64,000 bases of DNA from Cloeon dipterum (lineage: Eukaryota; Arthropoda; Insecta; Ephemeroptera; Baetidae). Both the position numbers and the translations under genes were made by a program. The stretch covers positions 920,501-984,500 of the forward strand of contig NC_088787.1 of NCBI RefSeq assembly GCF_949628265.1, read 5' to 3'. The notes under the pieces are model-generated. The model was not told the origin of the DNA. It did no database searches and saw only the letters and a program-made list of their open reading frames with translations. Shown one piece after another: positions 22,701 to 35,000 of this stretch; position 1 is the stretch's first letter, and the number at the start of each line of letters is the position of its first letter.

Positions 22701-24639
22701 GTGGCATTCGAGTGGAAGCAATTTTCGAATTCGTAGGGACAGTCGGCACGAGTCATGGCCGTCCAGTAGACTAGGCCTTGCATTGCTGATAGTACCAAGT
22801 GAATTTTAAAATTAATTATGCATTTTGTTTGATTTTAAACTCACGAGAGTCTTCTCTGTCGAATTGGTTAGTCAAATTGTCAGTCAGAGCTATTGGTTTG
22901 AGGCCGAGACTGCAACAAGTCTTCCAGTTCTCGCTCCAATCAACCTTTTGAGGTTTAAAAATTAAATTTTCTTCCTGGAATATTGTTTTAAAGTACTTGT
23001 TTCTCTCCCAGAAAGTAGGAAATGTTGTTATTTGATCGTATCCACTTGCCTCCAAATTTGTTTCCTATCAAATTTCGAAAATTAAAAGTGAAACTAATTA
23101 AAAAGATCCCCTACCTGATTTCAGATAGGACTTCCCTTTAGTTACTGTGAATAGAGAATCCTGTAAATGCCATTATTAATTGAAAGACCGTCCTTGACAA
23201 ATTTCTGAGCACACCAATCGATTCCTGAGGATCGAATTAAGTAAAAAGTATATTTTTTCCGTTAAAAACGTCCAGCGCGATGTTTGAACTTTTTTCCCGC
23301 CAAAACAATTTGAACGTATTTGTGAGGATTGCGCATGCGTGAGAGCTGGCTGGATGTGACAAAGATGTCATTCGTACAGCTGCGGTCTCTCTGCAAGTGC
23401 TCAAACCAGCTCTCACGCATGCGCACTCCTCGCATTCATTTTGTTTTGGCGGGAAAAAATGTCCGCACGTCGCGCTGCACTTTTTGGTCAGAAAAAACAT
23501 GCACTTTACCTAATTTGACCCTCAGGAATTGATTGGTGTGCTCAGAAACTTCGTAAAAATGTTCTTTAAGGAAGAAAACCAATTTTTAACTTACATCTTT
23601 GATGCATTCGTCCGGCAAGGGACACTTCGGCTTCGAGCAAGGCGTCTATTCGTTTTCTTATTGAAATTCTACAATTTTCTACAATAAGCAATTTATTACC
23701 TCGCAAAAAAATGACGCTTCCAAAGTGCAGTTTGTAGGTTCGAGTTGCCTGCTGGACCTTCTGTAAATCATGCAGTAGGGCGGGGAAAATCGACCTAGAT
23801 AGAGCGTGTAGTCGAGGCGAGTGGCGACGTCATTCGAACACCACGTGACGCTCGAACAGGATTTGGTTTTTGCGTCCAGCGGATCGCTTTTCGAGCACGG
23901 AGCCGCGCTCGTCCACAAAAACTCCAAGTCTTCATCTGGAATTTATTATTTAGACCAACTAAATTCGCGAGAAATATTATTCTTCAACGTGATTCATCGG
24001 CGTTGCTTTTGTAAATGCTGCTGAGATAAATTTCGTTTATTTCTTCTGGTCTTTCGAGCGCCAACAGTTGCATGTTTCGATACACGCAGGTTTTCACGGC
24101 TTTGTCGTATTTCGCCTTGTTTAAATGCGGTCAGGGAATAATTTTCTTAGGAATAATTAACATACCTTTTCGAGAGAGCTGAATAAAATTTTGTATCCCT
24201 TTTTGACGAAAGTTCCAACCGCTCTGTCTCGATTGTCAAGCAATTCCACTTCACTGTCTTAATTCAGAAAAGGTAATGATTTAATATTATGAAAGGTTGC
24301 GGCAACCATACCTCGTTTCCCAATTATAAAATCTAGAATGTTTTTAAAATAATTAATTACATAAAAAATGATGAGCTGAACTCACCAGCAGCAGTTGCAC
24401 TATCTAACAAATTCTACGGAAAACATTTTTTATACCTTTTCCTATATTAAAATAAATTATAACCTTTTTAACCAGGTTGTAATTTCGACAGTAGAGCCAA
24501 TAATTTAGTCTCTTTGATTCCGTCGAGCCGGTTGCTTGAGATTTCCCTGGAATTTGTTTTAAAATAAAGAAAACAAAATTATCGTCAAACCCGTGGAGAT
24601 GAGAAGCGCAGAGAAGACGAGAATTTTTAAAATTTCCAT
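19774..24639 (-). CDS. CTL-1: secreted triple C-type-lectin-like protein
   Basis: Start MEILKILVFSALLISTG (signal peptide, exon 24639-24591), then a linker exon ending WLYCRNYNLVKK. CTLD1 uses small exons plus 23935-23700 (FLWTSAAPCSKSDP ... TLEASFFCE). CTLD2 has VDWSENWKTCCSLGLKPIA and AMQGLVYWTAMTRADCPYEF. CTLD3 has GTWDEAYTRCCSLGMDLLSF and GQFWTSGRDLNACRGKLRW...ECSEKKQILCE. The C-terminal region ends in the 323-base exon 20096-19774 (APNLTIIWDQAFF ... EWAYWRY). It is the most diverged member of the array, with a promoter of its own type. I traced most exons and saw no frame break. Both foldback elements sit in its introns and make it the longest copy. Likely an extracellular recognition protein; ligand unknown. 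Confidence 0.75.
20266..20643 (+). mobile_element. Foldback MITE, copy A, in an intron of CTL-1
   Basis: Long imperfect inverted termini: TGACGAAGTTTCTGAGCCCA at the left is mirrored at the right end, followed inward by TCGAATTAGGTAAA, then TTTTTTCCCGCCAAAA and GCGCATGCGTGAGAGC in both arms. A unique centre of about 70 bp (AGCACTTGCAGAGAGACCAG...) separates the arms. No coding sequence. It lies between the exons for GPFISGVPINVQK and TSSYTACLERRGSLPYAETK. Confidence 0.75.
23186..23567 (-). mobile_element. Foldback MITE, copy B, in an intron of CTL-1
   Basis: Same family as the element at 20266-20643, with the same terminal arms and TTTTTTCCCGCCAAAA / GCGCATGCGTGAGAGC blocks. The unique centre is inverted relative to copy A (GGATGTGACAAAGATGTCAT... 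here, its complement there). It lies between the exons encoding TPCSKPKCPLPDECIKD and DSLFTVTKGKSYLKS, so splicing should remove it. Confidence 0.75.
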
Positions 24640-24870
24640 TTCATGCCGATTTCATGCCGATGGTCGATCCAACTGCGTTTGTGAGGACTCTCGCCCGCAC
24701 AACCGAGCTGACTCACTTCCGGAGACGCACGCAGCCCACTTTCCGTTTCGCTGGAAATTGGGTTGCTGGTGAAGCCGTATCTATCACGCCACAAAACAGC
24801 AAAAAACCATTGCTTCACGCTGCACTTGGACAAATTAAATTAAAATATTGAATTCACTCACAAAAATCGG
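24640..24870 (-). promoter_or_regulatory. 5' flank of CTL-1 (type-A promoter)
   Basis: About 200 bp containing ACTTCCGGAGACGC, TTTCCGTTTCGCTGGAAATTGG and CCGTATCTATCACGC. Close copies occur at 30210-30420, 37089-37310 and 48896-49115, each attached to a relic of a CTL-1-type first exon. It lacks the GGGGTTTTCC motif of the other minus-strand CTL genes and ends directly at the 3' end of CTL-2. Confidence 0.5.
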
Positions 24871-24927
24871 TAATTTATTGATAGCATAAAACCAAGTATA
24901 AGAATTGCAAACAAACGATTCAAAGGG

Positions 24928-27900
24928 TTAATAGTTCCATGTAGAGGTATAAAGGTTGTTTTCGCAACTTTTTTTAACGGATGGTGAGAAGCGGCAGAAG
25001 ACGTCGGTGTCGTACTTGAGCGTTTCGGTCACAGGGACAGCGTGGAGGTTCGGCTCCTTTCCAGGCCGCGAGACCAGCATCAGGGGGATTTTATTTGAGG
25101 TTGCGGTCACTGGGACGGGAACCGGGATCCTGGCGGAAGGGTTCAAAGGGTCGACGTCGCTGCGGCACCACACGAAACCCTTTCCGTTTGCTGCTGCGTA
25201 TCCGTGGTCCCAGATAATCGTCAGGTTTGGTGCCACGCCTTTATGATTAATTATCAATTTTTGGCATTTTTTTAAATAAAAAAGCACCTACTCCTGAAGT
25301 AATTATAAAGACCTACAAAAATTTCCTTGGTTTCCGCGTATGGCAGCGATCCATTTCTCTCCAAGCACGCGATAAACGATGACGAACCAACCTTAATTAC
25401 AAAGTATTAATCGCAATTTTTAATTATTAAATAAAACCTTAGTAACATTGATCGGGATGAGAGAAACAAAAGGCCCCGTGCGAGTCAATCCATACAAAAA
25501 ATTTTTAGCTAACGATTTAAATCATTTTCAAAGTCATCCGTTTTGAAATTCTATGAAAAAACCTACGTATGCACATATAGGAGTTTCTCAAAAGTCCCTG
25601 GAATTTGAAACAAGGCGAGCTGATCTCTTCATACATCGGGACCAGGCTGTTTTCCTATTTTTCACGAAGGGGAATTAATCAATTCAACAGACCAAATTCA
25701 TACCTCAAGCTCGAAATCGTAATTATTCCAAAAATTAGCCATTCCTGGAGACTTAAGGAGGCACCGCAGAAAGTCAAAAGCGAACGTAGCATCGTTCGAG
25801 TCTTTCAAGATTTTTTCATAATTTTTAAAACTAATCTAGAAAGGTAAAACCTGGAGTATTTTTGCACTCGTAGAATTGAATGATCAAATCGGCAGAAACT
25901 TGAAAGTGAGCCGAGTAGAATTGTTCCATCACTTCAAAAGTAGACAGAAGCAGGAATATCTTGTATTTTATAAGATTTGTCATTCCATACGACGTCACGA
26001 GGTCACTTTTTTCATTTAAAACTCTTTGCATCGCATCCGTATCTCTAAAAAATATAAGCAATTTTAATTTTGTTTATAACTTAATTTAAAAGTTTTTGAA
26101 TACACAGGATATAACATTCTGGAAACCATTTGAAAGTACGCGTGCTCGTTTATTTTGGTTGAGTTATACACCTGCAATTATTGGGAATTTATTTCATACA
26201 GAATTAAAGTTTAAAAAAAATACCAGTCCCATGTATTCAGCTAAGCATTGGACCATATTCTACTCAAAACCTTTATAAATATTTAATACGAGGGTTTTAA
26301 TAAGAAATTTTACTTTTGCTCCGTATCCGGCCTTGCTTAAATCGCTGGTGTTCCAGATTTGGATTGCTTCACCTAGATGAGAAATTGCTAAATTATTAAA
26401 ATATCCCGGAACAGTCTGATAAAAATTACTCTCTTTCACGTTGAAACTTCTTCTGCAAAACGTTGCGTGCATCTGCGATTTGTAACCTACTCCCGAAGGC
26501 GCCTGGATCGGAATTTAAGTTTAAACCGTTTGAATAATGTAAACTCACTTCGCAGAAAAACTGTTTCCTTTCCGAGCAGTCGGCCAAAGCCAAACTGGGC
26601 AAAATCGGGTCGTCGAAATCTATGTAGACGCAAGAATTGTTGGCAAAACTAAGATCTTCCTTGGCTTTCCAAACAAGGTCTGTTTTGAGGAAGTCATTCA
26701 GGTAGAATGTGCACCAGCGTAGTTTTCCAGGGCAAGAGCCGATGTCCCTTCCAGATGTCCAGAATTGTCCGGAGAACGGCAGCTGATTCCCAATTTTTTG
26801 CTTTTTACTTGAAGAGCTAGCCAAGCATATCTGCTCTGCTGGATTTTGAATTGATAAGAGGTCCATTCCTACAAAGCAGCACCGTTTGTAAGCCTCGTCC
26901 CAAGTTCCCTGAAAACGGTTTCAGAGTAACATATAATACATCAAAAGATAAGCTTACAGAAGGATTTGGAAGTTGAAGAAAACTATGGTCACAGGCAGAC
27001 AGCCATTTTCCCAGACGTTGGGGTGCTTGATAAGGAACAGTTTTTTCATACGTAGAAAGTTTATTAATTTTATCTAGATCTCACCGAGCAAAACTGGAAA
27101 AGGTCGCAGGAGGAAATTCGAGCTCTAGACAAAAAATTTCTAGTTAAACAAATTTTAAAATTTTAAATAAAATTACATCAGTGTAGCAATTATCAGCGAT
27201 TCCTCTGCACTCTGGCAGATCACAGTTAAGCGAGTCCTCAATCTATTTCGAAATTTACTTAAAGAAAAAATTGTAACAATTTTTACCTTGACTTGGAAGG
27301 TCTGCTCCGGGCCTTGGCATCCAAGCAAAAGTTTCGAGCTGCAAACAAACGTTTTCACTGCAAGACCCATGCCCCATTTTTTCTTGGTAGCTGAGTCGCG
27401 CATCGAAATGGCAATGCAAGATCCCCCGGTCGTCATTCCATTCACGGTCAGCTGAGAAAATGGCTCATTGACATCAGGGTGGAAGCAATTCTCGAACTGA
27501 TAGGGGCAGTTGGCGCGCGTCATGGCCGTCCAGTACACGAGACCCTGCATGGCTGAAAGGGAGTTAACAATAATATTTAGCTTTGGAATTGTATACGAGA
27601 ATTTGCTCTGTCAAAGTGAAGTGTCAAATCATTCATGGCAATGGGCTTGAGTCCCAGACTGCAGCACGTCTTCCAGTTCTCGCTCCAAGAGACCTAGGGG
27701 AGAAATAGTTTAAATTGGAACATTGACAAATTGTTCACCAGTTTTTCTCCAAGAAAATAGAACAATGACACGTTTAATCTTGAACGTTCCCACTTGCCCG
27801 GAATCTCTAAAGACAAAATATTTAAATAGCTCGAATGATTATGAGGTTGCAACCGTTTTTGAGAAAAGTCCTTCCCTCATCCACTTGGAACAACGAGTCC

Positions 27901-29084
27901 TGTAAAATTCTTTATTATACCTAATTTCAATTTCAAAAATTGAATACAAACATCTTTCTTGCATAGATTCGAAGATGGACAGTTTGGCTTCGAGCAAGAC
28001 AGCTTATTTGTTGAATAATTAACATTTCCATATTTATAGTTGGCTAACATTTCTTTACCTCGCACAAAAACAGTGCCTCAAAGGAACAGTTCATAGGTGC
28101 GAGTTGCTTGGTTGACCTTCTGTAAATCATGCAGTAGGGCCGAGCAAAGTTTCCCAAATTCAACGTGTAGTTTAGTCGAGTTTCCACATTGCTGGAACAC
28201 CAGGTGACGCTCGAGCACGAATTCGTGGCTTTGTTCAGCGGATCGCTTTTCGAACACGGCACCGCACTCGTCCACAAAAACTCCATGTCCGCGTCTTGAG
28301 TGTGAGGACAGCCACGAATTATGAAAGTTATTAAAATAATGGATTAATGACCTGTGTCATTGAAGTGAATAATGTCAAGCGTCCGGAAATCGGAACCAAA
28401 ATACGGATCGTTTAATTCTTCGGCTGTATCCAGCGCCAATAACTCCATTTTTCGAAACAAACACGTTTCAATAGATTTTTTGTGCTCGACCTGTATCAGT
28501 ATCATTTTTTAACCATCCGGATAATTTATTAGATTATAGGAACTTTTTCCAGGCTGTCGAAATATATTTTAAATCCTCTTTTAGCAAAGGTGCCGAGCGC
28601 CCGGTCCCGAACATCAAGCATTTCGGCTAAAATTCCTTTTGGAACAATTAAATTATTATCGATATTTCTCTACTTTAGGTTACTTCTCTCCCCAATAATG
28701 AAGTCTACACGAGTGAATAATTTAACAGTTATAACTCCGTATTTTTCAAATTAAATTGCTCACCATCCGGCATAGTAACATCGAGGAAATTCTTTGAAAT
28801 AAGAAATTTAAACAATGAACTCTTACATTTCAAAATTACCAACCTTTTTGATTTTATTGAAGTTTCGGCAAAAGGGATAAGGAGGTTGGGTGGTTGTCGT
28901 AGGCCTCGCCGTGCTAGTAGTAGGTGTTGTCAAAAGCGGCTTTTTTGTTGTAGATTTTGTGGAAGATCTTGTGCACTCAATCTCTGGATTTTGGTATGCA
29001 ATTGACTATCAGTTGAAGATTTTTGGTCAAACCTGTGGCAACGAGAAGCACGAACAGAATCCTTCTAATGGCTGGGATTCCCAT
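24928..29084 (-). CDS. CTL-2: secreted triple C-type-lectin-like protein
   Basis: Signal-peptide exon 29084-29033 (MGIPAIRRILFVLLVATG), a Thr-rich linker, CTLD1 ending in exon 28294-28059 (236 bases, the same length in every copy), CTLD2 (VSWSENWKTCCSLGLKPIAM; GLVYWTAMTRANCPYQFENC), CTLD3 (GTWDEAYKRCCFVGMDLLSI; QFWTSGRDIGSCPGKLRWCT...ADCSERKQFFCE), the helical exon around 26061-25850 and the terminal exon 25238-24928 (APNLTIIWDHGYAAANGKGF ... STWNY). No stop or frame shift noticed in the exons traced. AATAAA on the minus strand at 24879-24874 is a good poly(A) signal, about 50 bp after the stop. Confidence 0.75.
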
Positions 29085-29161
29085 TGTGCAAAACACGGGA
29101 TGCACCTGCAATCACTACTTTCGCTCTACTGGCTTTAATGCCTATGCCACCGTCATACACT

Positions 29162-29171
29162 GGGGTTTTCC
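29162..29171 (-). promoter_or_regulatory. kappaB-like site upstream of CTL-2
   Basis: GGGGTTTTCC on the plus strand fits the consensus GGGRNYYYCC and is 78 bp from the CTL-2 start codon. It is followed by CTTTCCCGACGTG, a variant of the CATTCCCTGACGTG seen at most other copies. Confidence 0.6.
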
Positions 29172-29574
29172 CTTTCCCGACGTGTTACTTTTTAATCATA
29201 TTAGAAGAGCTTAGCAATATTGCATGCATGGTTTCCATCATTGTTTCAGTAAATGACATATACAGCGATTTATGTTTTCATTTCGTAGTGTATTATTAAA
29301 TGGAAGTGTGTAATGAGTTTTACATCAAAGATATACCTAAAATATTTTAAATGGAAATAAATTTTCAATTCAAAATCAGACTGCATGCAGATTTCAAACT
29401 GTTCTTTAATTAGTTTTTTTAAGTTTGTAAATTGAAAAGCAATGTGCAGCTCAATAACTTTTGGTATTATTTTGTTATTAATACAAGCTATTTCTTGCTT
29501 TGAAATAGAATATTTAGTTTATAAGACCCGAGGATAAATAATTGCTTTCTCATTGTTTTAATTCATCAGATGTA

Positions 29575-30209
29575 ACAGTACATAATTTTTAAACCTTTTC
29601 CGACGCAATACATGAGAGTGTCGATTCTCTCGTTGAAGCATGCATTTCCTTTCCTGCCGGTGTTGCCACTCGCAGCCGGTTGACAATCTATATGGAAGCT
29701 CAATTCTTTTCAAAATTCTGTTCAACCCCTCTGCAATGATAAATAACGATTGGGCAAGGTCCGTTCTTTCTTAAAGAGATTTTTTTAATTCTTCATAATT
29801 GCAGTTAGTTTTACGCCAATGGCTTGAATAAATTTGTGAGAATACCAATATTCCGTCGAAATAATCATCATAACAGATAAATCATTCAACAGACACAACA
29901 AGTTATTCACAGTGGCCTCGCGTTTCCCATTTTAATTGAAATCTAGAATATTTCCAACCTCTTTCATTATAAATCATAAAAATATATACTATGAAGTCAT
30001 CATCAGCACACGCACTATATATCAAATTCTACGGAAAAAAACGTAATCATATCTTTTCTTATTTTAAAATAAGTTCCAAATTTCTTAATCGCAGAGGGTG
30101 GTAATTTTGGCAGCAGAGCCAACAAAAGTAAAAAAAACGACATCAAAATTATCGTCAAACCCGTGGTTATGAGAAGCGTAGAAAAGACGAGAATTTTTAT
30201 AATTTCCAT
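29575..30209 (-). pseudogene. Relic of a CTL-1-type gene, 5' exons only
   Basis: On the minus strand 30209 starts MEIIKILVFSTLLITTG, almost the CTL-1 signal peptide. Further pieces follow in the right order: eroded exon 2 (about 30145-30065, matching GTAATTTCGACAGTAGAGCC of CTL-1), exon 3 (about 30035-30000), exon 4 (29949-29916, CCTCG...TTTCCCA...TCTAGAAT) and a trace of exon 5 (about 29690-29620). Frames are lost. The remaining two-thirds of a CTL gene is absent. Confidence 0.7.
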
Positions 30210-30470
30210 TTCATGCCGATGGTCGATCTGCGTTTGTGAGGACTCTCGTCCGCGCAACCGAGCTGACTCACTTCCGGAGAAGCTCGCAGCACACTCTCCG
30301 TTTCGCTGGAAACTAGGTTGCTGATGAAGCCGTATCTATCACGCTACAAAATAGTGAAAAATCGTCGCTTCACGTACTGCAGCTGGTGAAATAAATAAAA
30401 GTATCGAATTCACTCACAAGCCGAAATTTATTGATAAAATCAAGCATGAAAATCGCAAACAAATTAATTA

Positions 30471-31576
30471 TCAATAGTCCCAAATTCCGGTATTAAAGTT
30501 GCCTTTGCAAAGCACCACGAAGGATAGCGGAAAGCGCCAGAAGACATCCGTGTCATACTTGAGCGTTTCGGTCACCGGGACAGCGTGGAGGTTCGGCTCC
30601 TTTCCAGGCAGCGAGACCAGCATCAAAGGCAATTTATTTGAGATTACGGCCACTGGAACGGGAACCGGGATCCTGGCGGAAGGGTTCAAAGGGTCGACGT
30701 CGCTGCGGCACCACATGAAACCCGTTCCGTTTGCTGCTGCGTATCCGTGGTTGTTCAACGGATCGCTTTTCGAACACGGCGCCGCACTCGTCCACAAAAA
30801 CTCCGTCCTCGTCTGGGAAAACTGCCGCGAAGTAGAAAAATAATCCAAATAATGATTCACTGACTTGTTTCTTTGAAGTGCAAAATGTCAAGTTTTCTGA
30901 AATCGGAACCAAAATAAGGGTCGTTTGATTCTTTGGTTGAATCCAGCGCCAATAGCTCCATTTTTCGCAACAAACAAGTGTTGATGGCTTTTTTGTAGTT
31001 GACCTGTTTAAATTTGTAACATTCATTTGTTCGAATAATGTAAAATCGTGACTTTTTCTATGCTGTCGTAATAAATTTTATATCCTCTTTTAGCTAAGGT
31101 GCCAAGCGCACGATCCCGATCATCAAGCATTTCGGCTAAGATTCCTTTTGGAACAATTATGATATCATCGACATTTCTTAGTGTTCATTTTAGGTTACCT
31201 CGCTCCCCAACAATAAAATCTACAACGATTGAATTAATAAACAGATATCACTTGAAACTTTCAAATTAATTTACTCACCATCCGGCATAGTAACATTAAG
31301 GAAATTCTTTTAAATGGGAAACTTATATAATTAATGAACAATATTTCCTTATTACTAACCTTTTTAATTTTATTGTAGATTCGGCAAAAGGGATAGGGAG
31401 TTTGGGTGGTTGTCGTAGGCCTCACTGTGCTCGTAGTAGTTGTTGATTGTATGGAAGATCTTGCGCACCAAATTCCTGGATTTTTTAATGTATTCAAGTA
31501 ATAGTTAAAGGACTTTGGTCAAACCTGTGACAACGAGTAGCACGAAAAGAATTTGTCTTAAGGTTAGAAGAGCCAT
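30471..31576 (-). pseudogene. CTL-3: deletion chimera joining CTLD1 to the terminal exon
   Basis: The 5' half is normal: signal peptide MALLTLRQILFVLLVVT (exon 31576-31525), Thr-rich linker exon 31475-31360 (STTTTSTVRPTTTTQTPYPF), and the small exons up to VNYKKAINTCLLRKMELLAL. The next exon (30812-30471) begins as the 236-base CTLD1 exon (FLWTSAAPCSKSDPLNN), but at about 30750 it passes directly into the terminal exon (HGYAAANGTGFMWCRSDVDP ... GIWDY). Roughly 3 kb of CTLD1-CTLD3 and the helical region is missing. Within the CTLD1 part two bases are also absent (GAGGACGGAG against GCGGACATGGAG), so the spliced frame would run off to a stop at 30634. Upstream it keeps the usual promoter, and AATAAA lies at 30432-30427. 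It could still give a short secreted product of about 240 residues. Confidence 0.7.
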
Positions 31577-31650
31577 TTTACTAAACACGGGCTGCAGCAC
31601 CTGCAACCTCTTTCTCTCTACTGAATTTAACGCCAGCGTCAAAAACAACT

Positions 31651-31660
31651 GGGGTTTTCC
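31651..31660 (-). promoter_or_regulatory. kappaB-like site upstream of CTL-3
   Basis: GGGGTTTTCC followed by ATTCCCTGACGTGTTG, 75 bp from the CTL-3 start codon. The 5' flank is therefore intact although the gene body is a deletion product. Confidence 0.6.
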
Positions 31661-32058
31661 ATTCCCTGACGTGTTGTTTTTTTAATTACTCTAGAAGCAC
31701 TTTGGAAAATTGGTTTCCATCAAAGTTTCGGTAAAATACATGGACGGCTTTTAATTTTGTCATTTTGTAGAGCAGGCTCATTTAATAAATTAGTTTTTCA
31801 TATTCATATATGAGATCTTATTGTTGATGAAATAAATTTTTAAAACAAAGTCAGAATGTATGTTCTTTAATTAATCAATTTTTTCAGTATTTTAATTAAA
31901 ACCTTCCATATCAATCAAGCCTTAAAACAGCAAAAAACCATTGCTTCACGCTGCAGTTGGACAAATTAAATTAAAATATTGAATTCACTCACAAAAATCA
32001 GTAATTTATTGATAGCATAAAACCAAGTAAAAGAATTGCAAACAAATGATTCAAAGGG

Positions 32059-35000
32059 TTAATAGTTCCATGTAGAGGTATAAAGGTTGTTTTCGCAACT
32101 TTTTTTAACGGACGGCAAAAAGCGGCAGAAGACGTCGGTGTCGTACTTGAGCGCTTCGGTCACAGAGACAGCGTAAAGATTCGGCTCCTTTCCAGGCAGC
32201 GAGACCAGCATCAAAGGCATTTTATTTGAGATTACGGCCACTGGAACGGGAACCGGGATCCTGGCGGAAGGGTTCAAAGGGTCGACGTCGCTGCGGCACC
32301 ACATGAAACTGCTTCCGTTCACTGAGTATCCGTGGTCCCAGATAATCATCAGGTTTGGCGCCACACCTAGTGATAATAACTTTTAAAATTATATCTTTTT
32401 TTTAACAAACACTTACTTCGGAAGTAATTGTAAAGTTTTACGAAAATTTCCTTGGTTTCCGCGTATGGCAGCGATCCATTTCTTTCCAAGCACGCGATAA
32501 ACGATGATGAACCAACCTTAATTTCTAAGTTTTATTTGTGAATTTTAATTGATAACTATACAACCCTTTTAACATTTATCGGGACGTGAGAAACAAAAGG
32601 TCCGGTAAAAGTCAATCCATATAAAAAATTTTTAGCTAACGATTTAAATCATTTTCAAAGTCATCAGTTTTGAAATTCTATGAAAAAACCTACGTATGCA
32701 CTTATAGGAGTTTCTCAAAAGTCCCTGGAATTTGAAACAAGGAGAGCTGGTCTCTTCAAACATTGGGACCAGGCTGTTTTCCTATTTTTCACGAAGAGGA
32801 ATTAATCAACTGAAAAGACCAAATTCATACTTCAAGCTCGAAATTGTAAGATTTCCAAAATGTTGCCAATCCTGGAGACTCTAGAAGACACCGCAGAAAG
32901 TCAAATGCGAACGTAGCATCATTTGATTCTTTAAACGTATAGAGTTTATCAATTTTATTATAAAAACTATGAAAATTACCCGAAATATTTTTGCACTTGT
33001 AGAGGTTATTAATCGAATCGGCAGAAACTTGAAAGTGGGCTGAGTAAAATTGTTCTATCACTTCGAAAGTAGACAAAAGTAGTAATTTCTTGTATTTTAA
33101 AGGATTTGAAATTTCAAATGACTTCATGAAGCTGTTTTTTGCACTTAAAGCTTCCTGCACCGCATACAAATCTCTAAATATTAGAAGCAATTTATAGTAT
33201 TTACCAATACACTAAGGTTACTAAGCATTACATAGAAGATATCATTCTGGAAACCATTTGAATGTACATGTGCTCGTTTATTTTGGTTGAATTATACACC
33301 TGCGATTGAGAATTGATTAATTTCTGAAATTTAAGTGATTTGCTAATATACCAGTCCCACGTATTCCGCTAAGCATTGCATCATTTTCTACTCAAACTCT
33401 TGATAAATATTGATTTGAGGTTTTAATTAAAATTAAATACTTTTACTCCGTATCCGGCCTGCCTTAAATCGCCTGTATTCCAAATTTGGATTGCTTCTCC
33501 TAGATGAGAAATTATACAAAATTATTAAAATATCCCAGTACAGCTTTGTTTAATTACTCTCTCTCACGTTGAAACTTCTTCTGCAAAACGTTGCGTGCAC
33601 CTCCGATTTGTAGCCCGCTCCCGACGGCGCCTGTATCAAAATTTTTCAGTTTGAAGCTTTTTAATTAAATGTAACCGTACCTCGCAGAAAAACTGTTTCC
33701 TTTCCGAGCAGTCTGCCAAACCCAAACTGGGCAAAATCGGGTCGTCGAAATCGATGTAGACGCAAGAGTTGTTGGCAAAACTAAGATCTTGCCCGGCTTT
33801 CCAAACAAGGTCTTTTTTGAGGAAGTCGTTCAGGTAGTTTGTGCACCAGCGAAGTTTTCCAGGACAAGAGCTAATGTCCCTTCCAGCCGTCCAGAATTGT
33901 CCTGAGAACGGCAGCTGAGTCTCTTTCATTTTAGGAATAAACCATATCGTTGGTATTAATATTTTATTTTTATTTTACTCGAAGAACTGGCCAAGCATAT
34001 CTGCTTTGCTGGATTTTGAATCGATAAAAGGTCCATCCCTACAGTGCAGCACCGTTTGTAAGCCTCGTCCCAGGTTCCCTTGAAGAGGTTTATATGTAAA
34101 ATACAAAATTTCAAAGGGAAAAGCTTACAGAAGGATTTGGAAGTTGAAGAAAACTGTGGTCACAGGCAGACAGCCACTTTCCAAAACGTTGAGGTGCTTA
34201 ATTAGAAATAGTTTTATCAAATTTAGTTGCTATCCAAGGTCTCACCAAGCAAAACTGGAAAAGGTCGTAAGAGGAAATTCGAACTCTAAATTAATTTATT
34301 TTATGCAGGACTGATCAATAATTAAAAGAGAGGCAATTACATCAATGTAGCAATTTGCGATTCCTCTGCACTTTGGTAGATCACAGTTTTGTGAATCCAC
34401 GATCTATTTCGTAATTTAACTTTAAGAAATAAAAGTTTAATCAATTTTTACCTTGACTTGGAAGGTCTGCTCCGGGCCTTGGCACCCAAGCAAGAGTTTC
34501 GAGCTGCAGACAATCGTTTTTACCCCCAGACCAATGCGAACAAATTTCCTGATGACCGAATCGCGCATTGAAACAGCAACGCAAGATCCTCCGGTCGCTA
34601 TTCCATTTACGGCCAACTGAGAAAATGGCTCATTGACATCAGGGTGAAAGCAATTCTCGAACTGATATGGGCAGTTGGCACGCGTCATGGCCGACCAGTA
34701 CACTAAACCCTGCATTGCTGAGAAGGGCTTAAGATTTTTTTTATTTTTTATTATATAGATACGATTATTTTCTCTGTCAAAGTGGAACGTCAATAAATTA
34801 TTCATGGCCAAGGGCTTGAGTCCCAGACTGCAGCACGTCTTCCAGTTTTCACTCCAAGAAACCTAGGAGAGAAATAGAAGAGTTTTAAACTTGGACAATT
34901 TTGAGACAATTCACCAATTTTTCTCCAAGAAAATAACTAATATTAAATGTTGAACGTTCCCACTTGCCCGTAATTTCTAAATATTTAAAATATTTATACA

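Noticed and set aside
24640-24870. GGAAATTGGG in the CTL-1 flank as a kappaB site
   Set aside because: It does not fit GGGRNYYYCC on either strand; only CTL-2 to CTL-7 carry a perfect match.
24956-25246. Plus-strand frame MFSQLFLTDGEKRQKTS..., repeated at 30499, 42107 and 49250
   Set aside because: It recurs only because it is the complement of the conserved CTL terminal exon; no start context or splice signals.
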